From NCBI GenBank assembly GCA_900155495.1, contig FTLJ01000093.1:1-61691 (forward strand): a stretch of DNA of 61,691 bases, in the 5' to 3' direction. Positions 27,301-38,707 of the stretch are shown here, one piece after another (the stretch's first letter is position 1; each line of letters begins with the position of its first letter). The translations under genes and the position numbers were made by a program. The notes under the pieces were generated by a model. It was not told the DNA's origin. It did no database searches and was given only the letters and a program-made list of their open reading frames with translations. This stretch comes from Porogramme epimiltina (Eukaryota; Basidiomycota; Agaricomycetes; Polyporales; Polyporaceae).

Positions 27301-28275
27301 GTTATAAATAAGTGACTCACCACTACAACACTCCGCTGCCACGCTGCCTTTGCCTTGTCCTTGTGATCCATTGACCAGAAGCACAATCCAATGCCTATTC
27401 TCGGATCAGGTAAGCAGCGGGGATTGAGCTGCAGCACCCTCTGGAAGAGTTTGAGTGCCTGGGGATATTGACGTCGAGCGTAGGCAATCTTTGCCTATAA
27501 AGTGGTCGTTGAGCGCAAGTAGATGGTTGAGTATGAACAACAATGACCTTCCCCAGCAATGCAATCACGTTGGTCGGCTTCTCGTTCACCACGGAATCAA
27601 AAGTCCTCGCCGCATCGTCCCACTGACCCGAACTTAGTTGAAGAATACCTTGGTGCTTGGAATAAGGAAGGTATAGGTTGAAGAAACGAGTACACGCACC
27701 TCGGGTAAGTACTGACAACATCGTCTGGGTTTCGCCACTCTCCGCTGCTGCACGCTCTCCCTCATTGAACAGTCTAGCGGCCTCTAGCGTGTAACCGTCT
27801 CTTGGTTTCTCAGACGTCATGTTGTCGTGGACTGTACATCGCGTGAGCGGAAGTCATGGACAGTCTAAGGGCTTACTCACTGGCATTTGAGAGGACTAGT
27901 TTTGGTGCCTTCGACGCACGAGCGATCTGAAGGTTGGCAAGGAAGGAATACACAGGGGCAATGGAGCCGGATGCTTCGTTGGGCTGCAAAGCTTCACGAA
28001 AGATATATACAACTGCTTACAACATGAAGAACATACGACTCACTGTCAAGTGCGGTCCTAGCTATCTTCTCAGCAGCATCCAAGTATCCTCTCCTCCAGT
28101 ATTCTGCGGCAAGCCTGGTCCAAATCCAGACCTTGCATTGTCCATCCTTCAGCAACTCAAGTAGATCATCTGGATTGGGGTCGAGGCTGTCAAGTTCAAC
28201 AGTGATGACTTCTTGTCCTCCAAGTTCGATGTCGATAGTGCGCCCAGGTGGCGGAGACGAAGTGGTGCCGTTCAT
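24304..28275 (-). CDS. CTR9: RNA polymerase-associated protein Ctr9 (Paf1 complex, TPR scaffold)
   Basis: Ctr9 is the TPR scaffold of the Paf1 elongation complex in the nucleus. The start at 28275 opens MNGTTSSPPPGRTIDIELGG; exon 1 is 28044-28275, exon 2 is 27881-27991 (TLQPNEASG..APVYSFLANLQIA) and exon 3 begins at 27831. TPR-like helices run through large exons such as 26120-26698 and 25490-26077 (for example ALQLDPMCAVAAQGLAIVV). The C-terminal ~200 residues are a highly charged coiled coil rich in Glu, Arg and Lys, then an acidic and basic tail; the last exon (24304-24381) ends DDDDDEAPATTTSRKKQ. I count at least 14 introns and estimate about 1,000-1,050 aa, close to yeast Ctr9; not every boundary was resolved. 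It is divergent from ADA2. Confidence 0.9.
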
Positions 28276-28917
28276 GGTGGTTCTGAAGCAATGCTGAGCC
28301 TACAACCAATAGTTTGGAGAGAGCCTGCAAGCAAGCTCTTCAAGCGCCAAGAAACAGCGCGTTGAGAGCAAACAGAGACCGACGGTAGAGAGGACAGTGA
28401 GAGTGAGTACAAGCACAAGCCAAAGCCGTCCGTCACAAGCGCGACTCCGCGGGCGGGCCACGGCGTCTAATGACGCTCTGGCCAGTGGCCGGCGAGACGC
28501 GTTGTTTGGCCCTGCTTGGTGCACAATCGGCGCCAGTAGCTCGTCCCGTCGCCGACGCCGCCGTCGACGACGACAACACCTACTAGGCACCCGCTGGCCT
28601 CCCATAACGCTCTCAAAGCCCTTCCACATTACATCACCGACCTCACGCCTTCATCCAAGACCATATACTGGTGCAACGTATCTGACCACCAGCTCGACAT
28701 CGTCTTGAACAGCCCGGACCTAACCACACTACTCCATCGCTTCAAAACGCCCTTCCTCCGCTTTTAAGCCATCATATCAGACATAACAAGGCTCTCTGTG
28801 ACCTGAGGGACCGCCTTTGCGGGATTCCTCCGGGTATTTCTCAAGATCTCAGTAATCCAAAGGCCCTGACCTGGAGCATTCAATTCTCCGTCAAATTGGG
28901 AGATTTTTTCGCAAACG
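28276..28917. promoter_or_regulatory. Divergent promoter between CTR9 and ADA2
   Basis: The 640-bp gap separates two outward-facing Pol II transcription genes, consistent with a shared bidirectional promoter. An inverted CCAAT (ATTGG on the CTR9-coding strand) lies about 30 nt upstream of the CTR9 ATG. Repetitive CGCCG/GACGAC triplets occur around 28550-28580. Confidence 0.5.
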
Positions 28918-31289
28918 ATGACGGTTACGCACCGGAAGAGACCGTACCAGCCGGAGGAGATTCAGAGTAAGTGGTGGCTAATCGCTCGTCCCTTGCGACC
29001 CATCTCCTCCCTCCTGTTTCGGGTTTCTCACGCACCTCCGTTTTGATTACGTAATAGCTGTGAGCGAGCCAGGCCTACAGATTGAATGTGACGCCTGCCG
29101 CTGCGACCTCACCCACTCGATTCGCATCAAATGCGCAGACCAAGCTTGCCAGGACGGCGATGGGGTCGACATCTGTCCCAGCTGCTTTTGCAGTGGGAAG
29201 GAATTCCGCGACCACAAACGCGGGCACCCTTACCGAGTCGTTGTATGAGCGATTGTCTACCAGGTTCCGGTCGGACACTCACCCACTGTTTACAGGAGCT
29301 TTACTCGAACCCCATCTTTGTAGAGGACTGGGGAGCCGACGAGTAAGCATCTTTGACCATTCCTCATCTTCGTATGTTCGAGGTATCTGCCAAGAGAATA
29401 ATGGTGGCGAGACGCTGTTCACATGGCTTTTCCGCGCATAGAGCAGAAACGCCATATGAAATGTGCACCACATCGCGATTGTCTGATGCAGGGGGCTACT
29501 CGAACGTGACAGAACATTAGACTGACTTTGTTGTAGGGAATTACTGCTCCTTGAAGGCATCTCATTGCAGGGTCTCGGTAATTGGCAAGCGATATCCGAG
29601 CACGTGGGAACACGGACGAAGGAGGATGTTGAAAAGCACTATCATGCCGTTTACATCGACTCGCCGAATTGGCCCCTACCTGTGCGCTTAACTACTCTCC
29701 CTCCTACTGCCATCTGCTTTGCCGCTCACCCCTACCTGAATCCCTGCAGAGAATGGACCACGAATTCGACATCGATCCCGCCGAGTTTCAGGAGCGCAAA
29801 AGACGACGAATATCCACGATGACAACTAGTGCACCTCCACCTCACAAAGTCGCCCCCGTATCAGCACCAGGCAACCACGAGGTGGCGGGTTTCCTACCTG
29901 GCCGACTCGAATTCGAGCACGAGTTGGACAACGAAGCCGAGGACATTGTCAAAGACCTCGAATTCGGTATCTGTCTGGAATGGGGTGGAGACGAGATGCC
30001 AGAGGATGAGAATGACGCGGACGTCAAAGCGCGGGCGAAGTGGGTGGAGGAGATGAAGGCAAAGGATAATTTCCCTGGGAAGCGTCTACCCAACGGTCTC
30101 GTGAACGGCATCGTTAACGGCTACCATTCTAATGGCGACACCCCACGACGTGACGCAAGCGCAAAGCCCGACGACGACAAGAAGAGCGATGCCGATGATG
30201 AGGGTGACGAGCAGACTCAGCCTCCCCCGTTCGAGACTCAGGAGTCTCTTGCCTTCAAGCTCACGCTTCTCGACTCATACTACCAACGAGTAGCCAGGCG
30301 TCAGGAGCAGAGGAACTTTATGTTTGATAGGGGCCTTCTCAACTACAAACAGGTACGTGGCTGATCGCCGCACCCGCACGGGCGGCCCACTGATGCCCGC
30401 CACAGATGCAGGCTGCGGAGAAGAAGCGCGCAAAGGAGGAGAAAGATATCATTTATCGCCTCCGGCCCTTTGCACGCCTGCAAACTGCCGAAGACTTCGA
30501 GCAGTTCCAGGCGGACATCCTCTGTGCGTTTCCCGTGCCCGTTATGTACCCGCTGCTCTCTGACATGTGATCCACGCTAGACGAACACATGTTGCGCAAG
30601 CGCATACAAGAACTGCAGCACTACCGCCGCATGGGCCTGCGGACGCCCGCTGATATCGAGAAGTACGAGGCTGACTCGGCGAAGAGGGTGAGTCAATGGC
30701 GCCTCGCCCGATAAAGGCCGAAACCTAACACGATGCCCAGGCTAGCGTGAAAGCGAACCACACCAGCCTCTCAGCTTACTCCGATCGCCGTCATGGCGGC
30801 AGCCGAGCCTCTTCCGGGCCCGATCCGCGGCGCGGAGCCCTCGACGGCGACGAGCGCGAGGCGACGCCCAAGCCTGGAGGCTCGGCCTCTGGAACGGGCC
30901 CCCCAGTGCGCAAGATGCGTACGTCCCCACCCCCGTCACCTGCCCCCGTCACAGCGCGCTTACACACCTTCCTTGACCACACAGCCGCCCCGCTCAACCT
31001 CGCGAACAGCCCGGCGCTGCACCTACTAACGCCCGAGGAGCAGACGCTCTGCTCGCAGCTCCGCATCCTCCCGAAGCCGTACCTCGTCATCAAGGAGACG
31101 CTCGTGCGCGAGTACGCGCGGCGCGGCGGCAAGCTGCGGCGGCGCGAGGCGCGCGACCTCGTCAAGATCGACGTGAACAAGACGAGCCGCGTGTGGGACT
31201 TCCTCGTCCAGGCCGGCTTCCTCAAGGTCGGCAACACGGACGTGCAGGCGACCGCCGCGGCCGCTGCTGCCGCTGGCGACGCGGGGTGA
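28918..31289 (+). CDS. ADA2: Transcriptional adaptor Ada2 (SAGA/ADA complex)
   Basis: Ada2 activates the Gcn5 histone acetyltransferase in SAGA. Nine exons (28918-28966, 29058-29242, 29296-29342, 29537-29681, 29750-30352, 30406-30523, 30581-30687, 30741-30918, 30985-31289) give 578 aa in frame. Residues ~17-77 form the ZZ zinc finger ([13 protein letters not shown], HxxxHPY). Residues ~80-140 are the SANT/Myb domain ([39 protein letters not shown]). The middle holds the acidic and ADA-specific regions. Residues 478-565 are the SWIRM domain ([37 protein letters not shown]). An Ala tract precedes the stop. The stop TGA sits inside a good donor (GGGGTGAGT), so an alternative spliced end cannot be excluded. 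Confidence 0.94.
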
Positions 31290-31710
31290 GTGCGTCGTCC
31301 TGCCGTGCGGTCCGAGCTCGGGGTGGGTGCTGATATATGCACGTTGGTCGGGACAGTCGGCCGTCGGCGACCCCCGGACTTAGCGCGTCCCCGAGCAAGG
31401 ACTCGATGGCGCGCGTGTCGCCCAGACCGCCGCCCTTCACCACCGTGCCGCTAGGGTCCGGTTCATCCGGCCTGTAGACCTCCCCGCTCTGACAGCGCGG
31501 CTGCGTGTTTCCTGCTCGAGAAGCGGGACCGCGCACGCTGGCGCTTCCCTCTGCCGCCCGTACCGTACTCACTCCGTTGTCCTTATTGCTATCGTGCTGT
31601 TCATTATATACACCTGTAGTCTATCGCATCTGTACACTATCCCATGCGAGTACTTGTTTCCCGCGGATACATCCGATTCCCTCGCGTACATGACTTTTGT
31701 GACAGCAAGA
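31290..31710. other. Convergent intergenic region, no gene seen
   Basis: About 420 bp between the 3' ends of ADA2 and the cysteine-synthase-like gene. No independent coding signal. Confidence 0.5.
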
Positions 31711-33818
31711 TTAGCTGGTCTTTACCAACATTTGCTCGATGATTCCCATATCGACTGGGATGCCGGCTTTTGCGAGGTAGTCGTCATTCCTGAAGCAACA
31801 TCAGAACACTGAAGCTTACGTTGTACAATGAAACCTCACCAGAACTTCGAATAGTGCCTACTGCCCGAATCGCACCTGAAACAGAGTATGAGTTGGCTGA
31901 CAGAACGAGGGAGAGTCCTGAACACGCGTACAGGATTGTTACAATCCTCTCCTTGTTTTTCCAATGCATTTTCTTTGCGAGCCTAATGCACGCGACCAGG
32001 TTACACGCGCTGCTCGACCCGAGGAAGAGCCCGTCGTGGTGGACGAGGTAGCGAGACATCGCGACGGCCTCGGCGTCAGTGACCCTATCACACCCGAATC
32101 GACATGAGTACCAAAGGATGAACCAAGCAGCTAAAGCCTTACCGAAACGCGTCATCGATGTTCGGCAGCGCAAGCTCAAAGTTGTGCGTCAACCTGTTGA
32201 TACCACTGCGTCATATGTGTCAGCCTCCTCCCACCCCCGGCTTAACATTCAGACAAGCGGATCTTACATCCCCTCAACGACGGTGTCGACCTGGTGGCGG
32301 CGCTTCGTGCCCTCAGCCTCCCGGCGGTCGAACATGACGCCGTGCTTGACCTTGTTGTACAGGCCGCTGCCCTCGGGGTCGCTCATCGCGATGATGAGGT
32401 CGCGCTTCTTCGATGTGAGGTACTGCGCCGTCCCCGCGAGCGTGCCGCCTGTGCCCGCGCCCGAGACGAACGCATCGAGGTCCCCGTTCGTCTGCCGCCA
32501 GATCTCGGGGCCTGTGCCGTCGAAGTGCGCGTAGTAGTTGCTGCGGTTCTGTGGGTAATACGGGCCAGGCGTAAGCAGGGGCGCGTCATCTCAGCCGGTC
32601 CCTCGCCGCCATGGGGAGAACTCGGGAGGGGTTGTCGCCGCACCTCAAACTGGTCGGCGAAGAACCCGCGCGGCTTCGTGGCGAACTCGCGCTCCTCTTT
32701 TGGGCTCATGAGCGAGTTGTCGGCAAGCGCCTCGTCGGCGGTCGTCGTGACTACCACAGACGACGAGGCCGTTGGTATGAGGTGACTGCGATGAGTCGAA
32801 GTTGGGTCTGTCGCGTCGTCACCCGCAATAGAGCCAAAGTTCTTGGCACGATCTCGGGCGAGGTTCTAAACGTAGGATGAGAACGCGATGTGGGATGAAG
32901 AACGCAGCGTGCTTACTACAAACTGTGGAGGATGTTGTCATGAATATAAAGATAGTTTACGGAAAGAAGGGCGCCCACGTACCTGCTTCTTGTCTACAAT
33001 GCTTGCCGGGCGAACGCGTTCGACATGGGCACCCAGTGCCAGCAAGGCCTTGACCTTCTCTTCAGCTACATCGTCTGGCATGATGATGGCTTGGTCGTGT
33101 TAGCCCCTCGGTGCTGGTTATACGCTTCTGCAAACTCACTCGCTTCATAGCCCCTGTGAATTACCTATGTTAGGAATGGGTGCCATGTATGGCAACAGGC
33201 ACATACTTTGCGCGCGCGATGGTTGCAATAGAGATGCCTGTTGACCCGACCGTTCCCTCGAAAATGCGGGAACCGGTGTGTGGATGCAGAAGCCCTTGTG
33301 CTTCCGCGTCTATGATCACTATAATGAAAGCTAGTTAGCAAGGCGCGGCTACTAATTTGATATTCTCGAGCATACTTCGGAGAGCCACACGATCTTTGAC
33401 GCTACCACCAGGGTTCATGAACTGGGATGATGATCAGCTGGGGCCGACAGCAGCAGAGACGTCTCTCTACCTCTGCTTTCCCTAGGATTTCAACACCCAA
33501 GGCATCGCTGAGCGAGTTGATTCTAACCAGCGGGGTATTGCCTATAGAATAGCTGTCAGCATCTGGCGGCAACAGACCAATCGGATGGAAATACACACCA
33601 ATAAGGCCAATGACACCATCGACAACTTCGTCACTGCGGAGTTCGATGGGCCGTGACTCGAACGAAGGAGGTAAACTTTTCCGCTTCTTTCGGCCGTAGT
33701 ATTGGACTACCGATGTCGTTGTAAGCGACAGCGCTAGTCCTAATAGCACGCCGTAAAATAGCTGTCTTGAAGCTGACCTGGCTGGCAGGTAGCTCAGCAG
33801 CCTCTCCGAGAGGCCCAT
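31711..33818 (-). CDS. Cysteine-synthase-like PLP enzyme with N-terminal membrane anchor (Mcy1/cysteine synthase 2 type)
   Basis: A fold-type II PLP enzyme of the cysteine synthase/CBS family. The ATG at 33818 opens a basic leader and one hydrophobic helix (GVLLGLALSLTTT), as in mitochondrial outer-membrane Mcy1 of yeast. Resolved exons are 33599-33818, 33471-33541, 33376-33421, 33207-33318, 33140-33153 (14 nt) and 32983-33089. Landmarks are GNTPLVRINSL, the PLP lysine in NPGGSVKDR, EGTVGSTGISIA (substrate loop), FADQFE..NYYAHFDGTGPEIW, AFVSGAGTGGTLAG (phosphate loop), and near the end CDSGSRHYSKFW followed by NDDYLAKAGIPVD. The central boundaries around 32600-32860 are uncertain. All expected catalytic landmarks are present. 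The likely role is cysteine or sulfur metabolism; the exact reaction is not decidable from sequence. Confidence 0.88.
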
Positions 33819-34684
33819 TGATGAGAGAAGCAAGTCAGCTAGCAGCGATGGGCGACGCGCTTGACGTAATCTTGCAAATGTTCCTGCCTAAACCCAGGTC
33901 TACGCCGCGCGCATCGATCAGTTTGCAACGGCGGCGGATAAGTTGACTTCGAGATGGCACGGGCGCCACGGCCGTCCAGATGAACACGCAAGTGAGAGCA
34001 ACGATGATATCATATTATTACCCAAATGAGGTATACATGGGGTTAGGGTTAGGAGAATGTAGGGACAAAAAATGAGGCCCGCCCAGCCCGAGGGCCGAAG
34101 CGGGACAGGAAAATATTGGGACGGTGCATGAGCCGAAGCCCATACAAACCGCGGATGCCCCCTGGGGACAGGGTCGCCGTGCTATGAGAGGCCCCCACGG
34201 CCCACGAACCCAAGACATGAAGGGGCCCGAGCCATCAAGGTAAGTATGAGTTGTTCATATGTCCGAGCGGGGTATTTATACGAGGGGAGGAGCGCACGGA
34301 CCATGCGTGTTCAGGGCAGGTTGGGAGTGCCTCGAGGCATACACAGATGGGATCAGCGTGGAACGCCGGATGGACACCAGGGTTATCTAGCCGAGCACAA
34401 CCTCCACAGTGGCCATACTGTTCCCTTCTCACCCAGCGTTCTGGCAAAGGAACATCCTCAGGCCATCCGCTGTTCTTCCGCTGACGACGTCGCGTGCTCG
34501 AATCGCGCGATTTGCGTTTTCCGCGTCGCCTCCGTGCTCGGTGGGATCCACGACCCTGTTCCGGATGTGAGGTCCTCACAAATCCCGTGCAAGCCAAGCC
34601 TGCGCGCACATGTATATGACCTTTCCAACGCCTTTTGCCCCGAAACCGCCACGTCGCCTGTCTCCCGCGCCGCACTCCTAAGTC
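33819..34684. other. Divergent intergenic region with an interstitial telomere-like motif
   Basis: No gene is supported. At 34040-34053 the sequence reads GGG followed by TTAGGG and TTAGG, i.e. two-plus units of the common fungal telomere repeat, inside a GC-rich segment (about 34060-34230) unlike its flanks. The right part is the promoter of the CoA-binding gene. Confidence 0.45.
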
Positions 34685-35274
34685 ATGTCCAGTGTCCAGG
34701 CTACCTTCCTCTCAGCCCCCAAGTACGCCGTGGTTGGCGCATCCAAGGACCAAACCAAGTTTGGCACGAAGGTGAGCTCATTCCGGATAAGCATACGCAC
34801 GCGTATGAGAACAATCGCTGACACGACTACCTTCGAACAGGTGCTGAAGTGGTACCAGGCGCGCAGCAAGGTTGTCACACCCGTTCATCCCGTAAGACCC
34901 TAGTTGCCGCTGCTGGTACGCATCTCAATGTGTATATAGAAAGAAGATGAACTTGAGGGCGTCAAGACAGTCCGCAGCATTGGAGACTTGCAATCTCCTT
35001 CCGAGACGTCTATCAGTATCATTACTCCGCCCAAGGTGAGGTCATCGTCTCGGACCCTCTTCGCTGCTCTCATGTTATTCGGCTATACCAGATTACCCTA
35101 GGGATCCTAGAGCAAGCAAAGGCATTGAATGTGCCGGCCCTGTGGCTGCAGCCCGGAGCCGAGGATGAGGCCGTCATCACCTACATCAAGGAGAATGGGT
35201 TGGCTGACAAGGTCATCTATGGCGGGCCATGCATTCTCGTTGAGGGTGACGGCATCATCAGGAGCCTCCTCTAA
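34685..35274 (+). CDS. CoA-binding (YccU/CoA_binding_2-like) domain protein
   Basis: Four exons (34685-34771, 34841-34891, 34940-35035, 35092-35274) give 138 aa, the usual size of this one-domain family. The Rossmann-type start YAVVGASKD and the turn KVVTPVHPKEDELEGVKTVRSI are typical. The later LGILEQAKALNVPALWLQPG and GGPCILVEGDGI match the second half of the fold. Such proteins bind CoA or a related nucleotide; their cellular role is poorly defined. There is no targeting signal. Introns fall at codon boundaries in every case. Confidence 0.9.
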
Positions 35275-37599
35275 GCTGCCAGCTGCTTGCGAATGGAACG
35301 GAATGTGCTATTATTGGATGTATCTGTACGCATGGAACAATGAACAGGATACCTCAACGGGCTTTGTTCAGAATATCTCAGCGGTACCCAAACGTGAATG
35401 TCACGTTCAAATGTCTGCTATCTCGAAACCCAGCCCTTGTTTTCAGGACTGCGGCCAGTATCTGGGACTGCATGGAAAGACTTCATTGTTAGCACTACAC
35501 CAAAATCGGCACCTTCTGTCTCGCAAGTATGCTTCAATCGCACAAATTTTTATTCGTCGTTTTGTTCTATGTGTCCAAATGGTCAGGTACGTGAGCGCTA
35601 TAGGTGCTGGAACGGCTGAGTATCAACTGACTATACTTCGAGTGATGAGATATATCATCGTGTACCTCGGAGAAGGTCTGATTTTCCTGGCTGACACCTC
35701 GTCGCACCGTGACTGGGCTAAACCCAAACCACTAGGTCACTTTGTCTCATTGTCATCCTGGTGTTCAACCTATCCTGCACGAAGGTACATGTTCTCGGGC
35801 ATTTGAAATTCAAGCGCCTAAACGCTGACCGGTGTGGTGTGGCATCGCCGAGCATCATGATATAGTTTGCAGCTCTCTCTCTTACAACCATACACATGTC
35901 GCTAAAAACCCTCAAGTCCGCACCTGTTATTAACTTTTACACAGTTCCAGAGGTGTCATGTATCACTCATGTGTCAACCACGATCTAGCACTTCTTTCCA
36001 GAATCTTATTTTGCCATATCGCCCAAGAGCTCTCGGGCAGTGCCTACACATTCCATTGAACCCAGCCGAGACAGGGCCTGAACAAAACACCGAAGGCATT
36101 CCTCCACAATCACAGCAAACATTAGCCTTCACGGGGTGTCCACCTACAGGCATCTCCCCGTGCGCCCTGAGAAGGCTCTGCGGTCGGACAAAGCTCCAAA
36201 CCGTGGGAGGCGGTGTTCCTAGCAGTGTCGGTGGCACTCTGACCCACTGCCACGACCTAAACGCACCTCTACAGTGACATATAAGAACCAAGGTACATGA
36301 AATTTTGTGCCAGACCACCACGAGCAGATTCCCCCCCCTCCTCGGAACAGTATCCTTCCAGGACCGATACAAGTGCGTTCGTAGCCACTCTACTCGAAGC
36401 CCTAGCATTGGTTCACTCCTGTTCACCTCTTTTGTCGCAGGTAACCACCAGGTCTTCTACATATGTCATAACACAGGACATCATTTAGATCGCCGTACAC
36501 AGCACACTCCGAAGTTGCGAAGCCCTCCGCCGGCTTGAACCACCCGAAATCGCGGTCAGCTGATAGGGGCGAGAGTGTGGACTATTGGGGGCTCTGACGC
36601 CACTTTCAGGAACGTGAAGAGAAATAAACCCCTCATTCAACTATTGGGCGGTGCGAAGAAAACGTCTAGATCCTGAACACAAGCATCTTAAACCCTAGCA
36701 CTAGTACTTGACCCTGACACGAAGACTAAGCATCAGTTCCAGCTGTACCCTAGACCGGACGGGACGGTTGACCTCCAGACGCTATACTTGGTGCGGTTGA
36801 CCCTACCCTTATAACCTTGTGAACATCCGTGTCATTCCGATGATTTCTCACCATCGCGCAAGCAGCCGAAGAGCCATACAACTGCCACGATCGAAAGGCT
36901 CGGGAACAGGAGCATCGAACCCTCCGAGCGTCCTTCGCAAGTCGCTGTTACTGTGTTAACCCTCATAGACATCGGGGGTCACTCGGTTGTTAATCCTTGG
37001 ACCCAGGATGGCTCTTTTCACCAGCAGGGAAAAGTCTCCTCCCCAGTAGACGTATCAACTCTTCTCTCAGCGCTCTGGGGTGGTATGATGCGAATGTCCT
37101 GGTTTGTGATCTACGCCCTTCACGATCGTGGTGGCTGACCCAGGAGTACACAGCTCAATAGTGACCCTATTCTACACTCTATTGCTATGCTTGCCTCTCT
37201 AGCTGTCTCAAGCTGACCCTGTTGTATATGATGCAAAACTGGCGAAAGACATTCTAGCTCACCCCTTGGCGGGATGCTGCAGCGGCGCATAGAGCAAAGG
37301 TATGCACTGCGACATCGGGATATGAACACCGTGCGGCACTCAGATATTCTATTCGGTGGCGTATTCGCTCGGATGTGACTACGGGAAGGGCGATCAGCGG
37401 GAATTCCGGCGATATCCGACCTATGCTGTGCACTCTGTTCAGCTCAAACCAGAGCACAAGAAGTAGGGCTTGAGGCGGCTTCGGCGTATCTCTTCGAAGT
37501 ACAAGAGGCAAATCAATTCTCTCACGTAGCCATCATAGGAAAGGCAGCTTCAATGCACTAGCTTCTGGCTCCTAGCGCAAACTAAGCCTTAGACTTGAA
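35275..37599. other. Gene-poor intergenic region
   Basis: About 2.3 kb without a splice-consistent gene. Open frames such as 35129-35806 (+), which reads through the upstream gene in another frame, and 35974-36426 (-) show no family signatures. Given the adjacent repeat copy, decayed transposon sequence is plausible but not demonstrable by eye. Confidence 0.45.
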
Positions 37600-38430
37600 G
37601 CGAACAGTCCTCGGAGAGTCTCCGGAACCACCCGTTGGTGATCTGCGGGCTGACAGGATGCTCTTCCGACGCTGTTTGCTATTATTATGTTGTGAAGGGC
37701 GGCTGACTAGGGCCGTTACCTCCCTCGCTAGCCGGCACTTGCGTACCTATAAGAAGGCCTTCTCGACGCTCGCTCAACCTCGTTCTCGACCACAACCATT
37801 CCCTTCTACCAGATGGCTATCTTGTGACTACTGCGATCATCTGGCGGCAGCCCTGGCCACCCTTCAAGGTCTAGGCGACACTTTCCGGCCTGGCTCCCCA
37901 CTTGAATAGTCTATGGTTGCTGCTTTCCCCGAAAACTCACATTAGCGTCCGAGGCCGCCCGACGGTGAACGACGAGAGCCGCATTAGTGCGTCCCGGGAT
38001 GGGGCCCCCCTCAGCTCATCGTCCCTTCTTCTAGGTATTGTTACAGCCGTAGTTGGGAAATCTTTCTCAAGGCGGTTCCTGACAGGCTGCCCCGCACTGC
38101 AATGTGCGTCGCTGGTCACAATATCTACCCCGGTAAGTAGTTATCTCACCGCCGTCATTACTGTGTTCGTGATTTTAGGTTCTGGCGATGACTATGGCTG
38201 CTATCCCTTGGGCCTTTGGCGACGCTCTGGCGACACTCTGTAGCGACATTCTATGTGGCGATTCTCTTTGGCGACCTCCCGCTAACACCAGGAAAATAAA
38301 AGGTACGTCTCGAGGGAGGGCGGGCTTAACGGCTCGTCCTGGTGCAGACCTTTTCGTGGTCCTCGGGATAAGTACCATCGCAGCGACGCTGAATGGGAAA
38401 CCAACATGCACCTGAATATTTCCTCTTATT
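37600..38430 (+). repeat. Dispersed repeat copy B, probable retroelement relic
   Basis: Homologous to the reverse complement of 12530-13745. Conserved blocks occur in the same order: the TCCTCGGA start, GGGCTGACAGGATGCTCT, CGGCTGACT, TATAAGAAGG, repeated GGCGAC motifs, the GACCTTTTCGTGGTCCTCGG block and GGGAAACCAACATGC. It lacks the central tandem block of copy A. Similarity ends sharply on both sides, as expected for an inserted unit. Its TATA-like box would fit a transcriptional start inside an LTR. Confidence 0.65.
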
Positions 38431-38707
38431 TGGGTGAAATTCGTCTGTGTAGTGTATTGTAGTTCTTCATTGTTGTTCGTGTACTTATTATTTTCGACTA
38501 CAATGTGATTCCACTCGTTGACTCGGTCAACCATTGATTGAAGTGGCTTGAAATGGTCATGAGCGCTCCAGTGAGTTGCTTTAGAATTGTTAATGCCCAG
38601 ATTAGCGCCGATTTTATCTTTTATCGGGTACGGCGCGTGCTCGTGCTTGCCATCTTCTCCGTTTCCCTCGACTCACGTTCACCTCCGTTTTTCCCTTCGA
38701 CGTCAAC

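Noticed and set aside
35129..35806. A 225-codon plus-strand frame after the CoA-binding gene
   Set aside because: Its first part is the last exon of the CoA-binding gene read in the wrong frame, and the remainder has no support.
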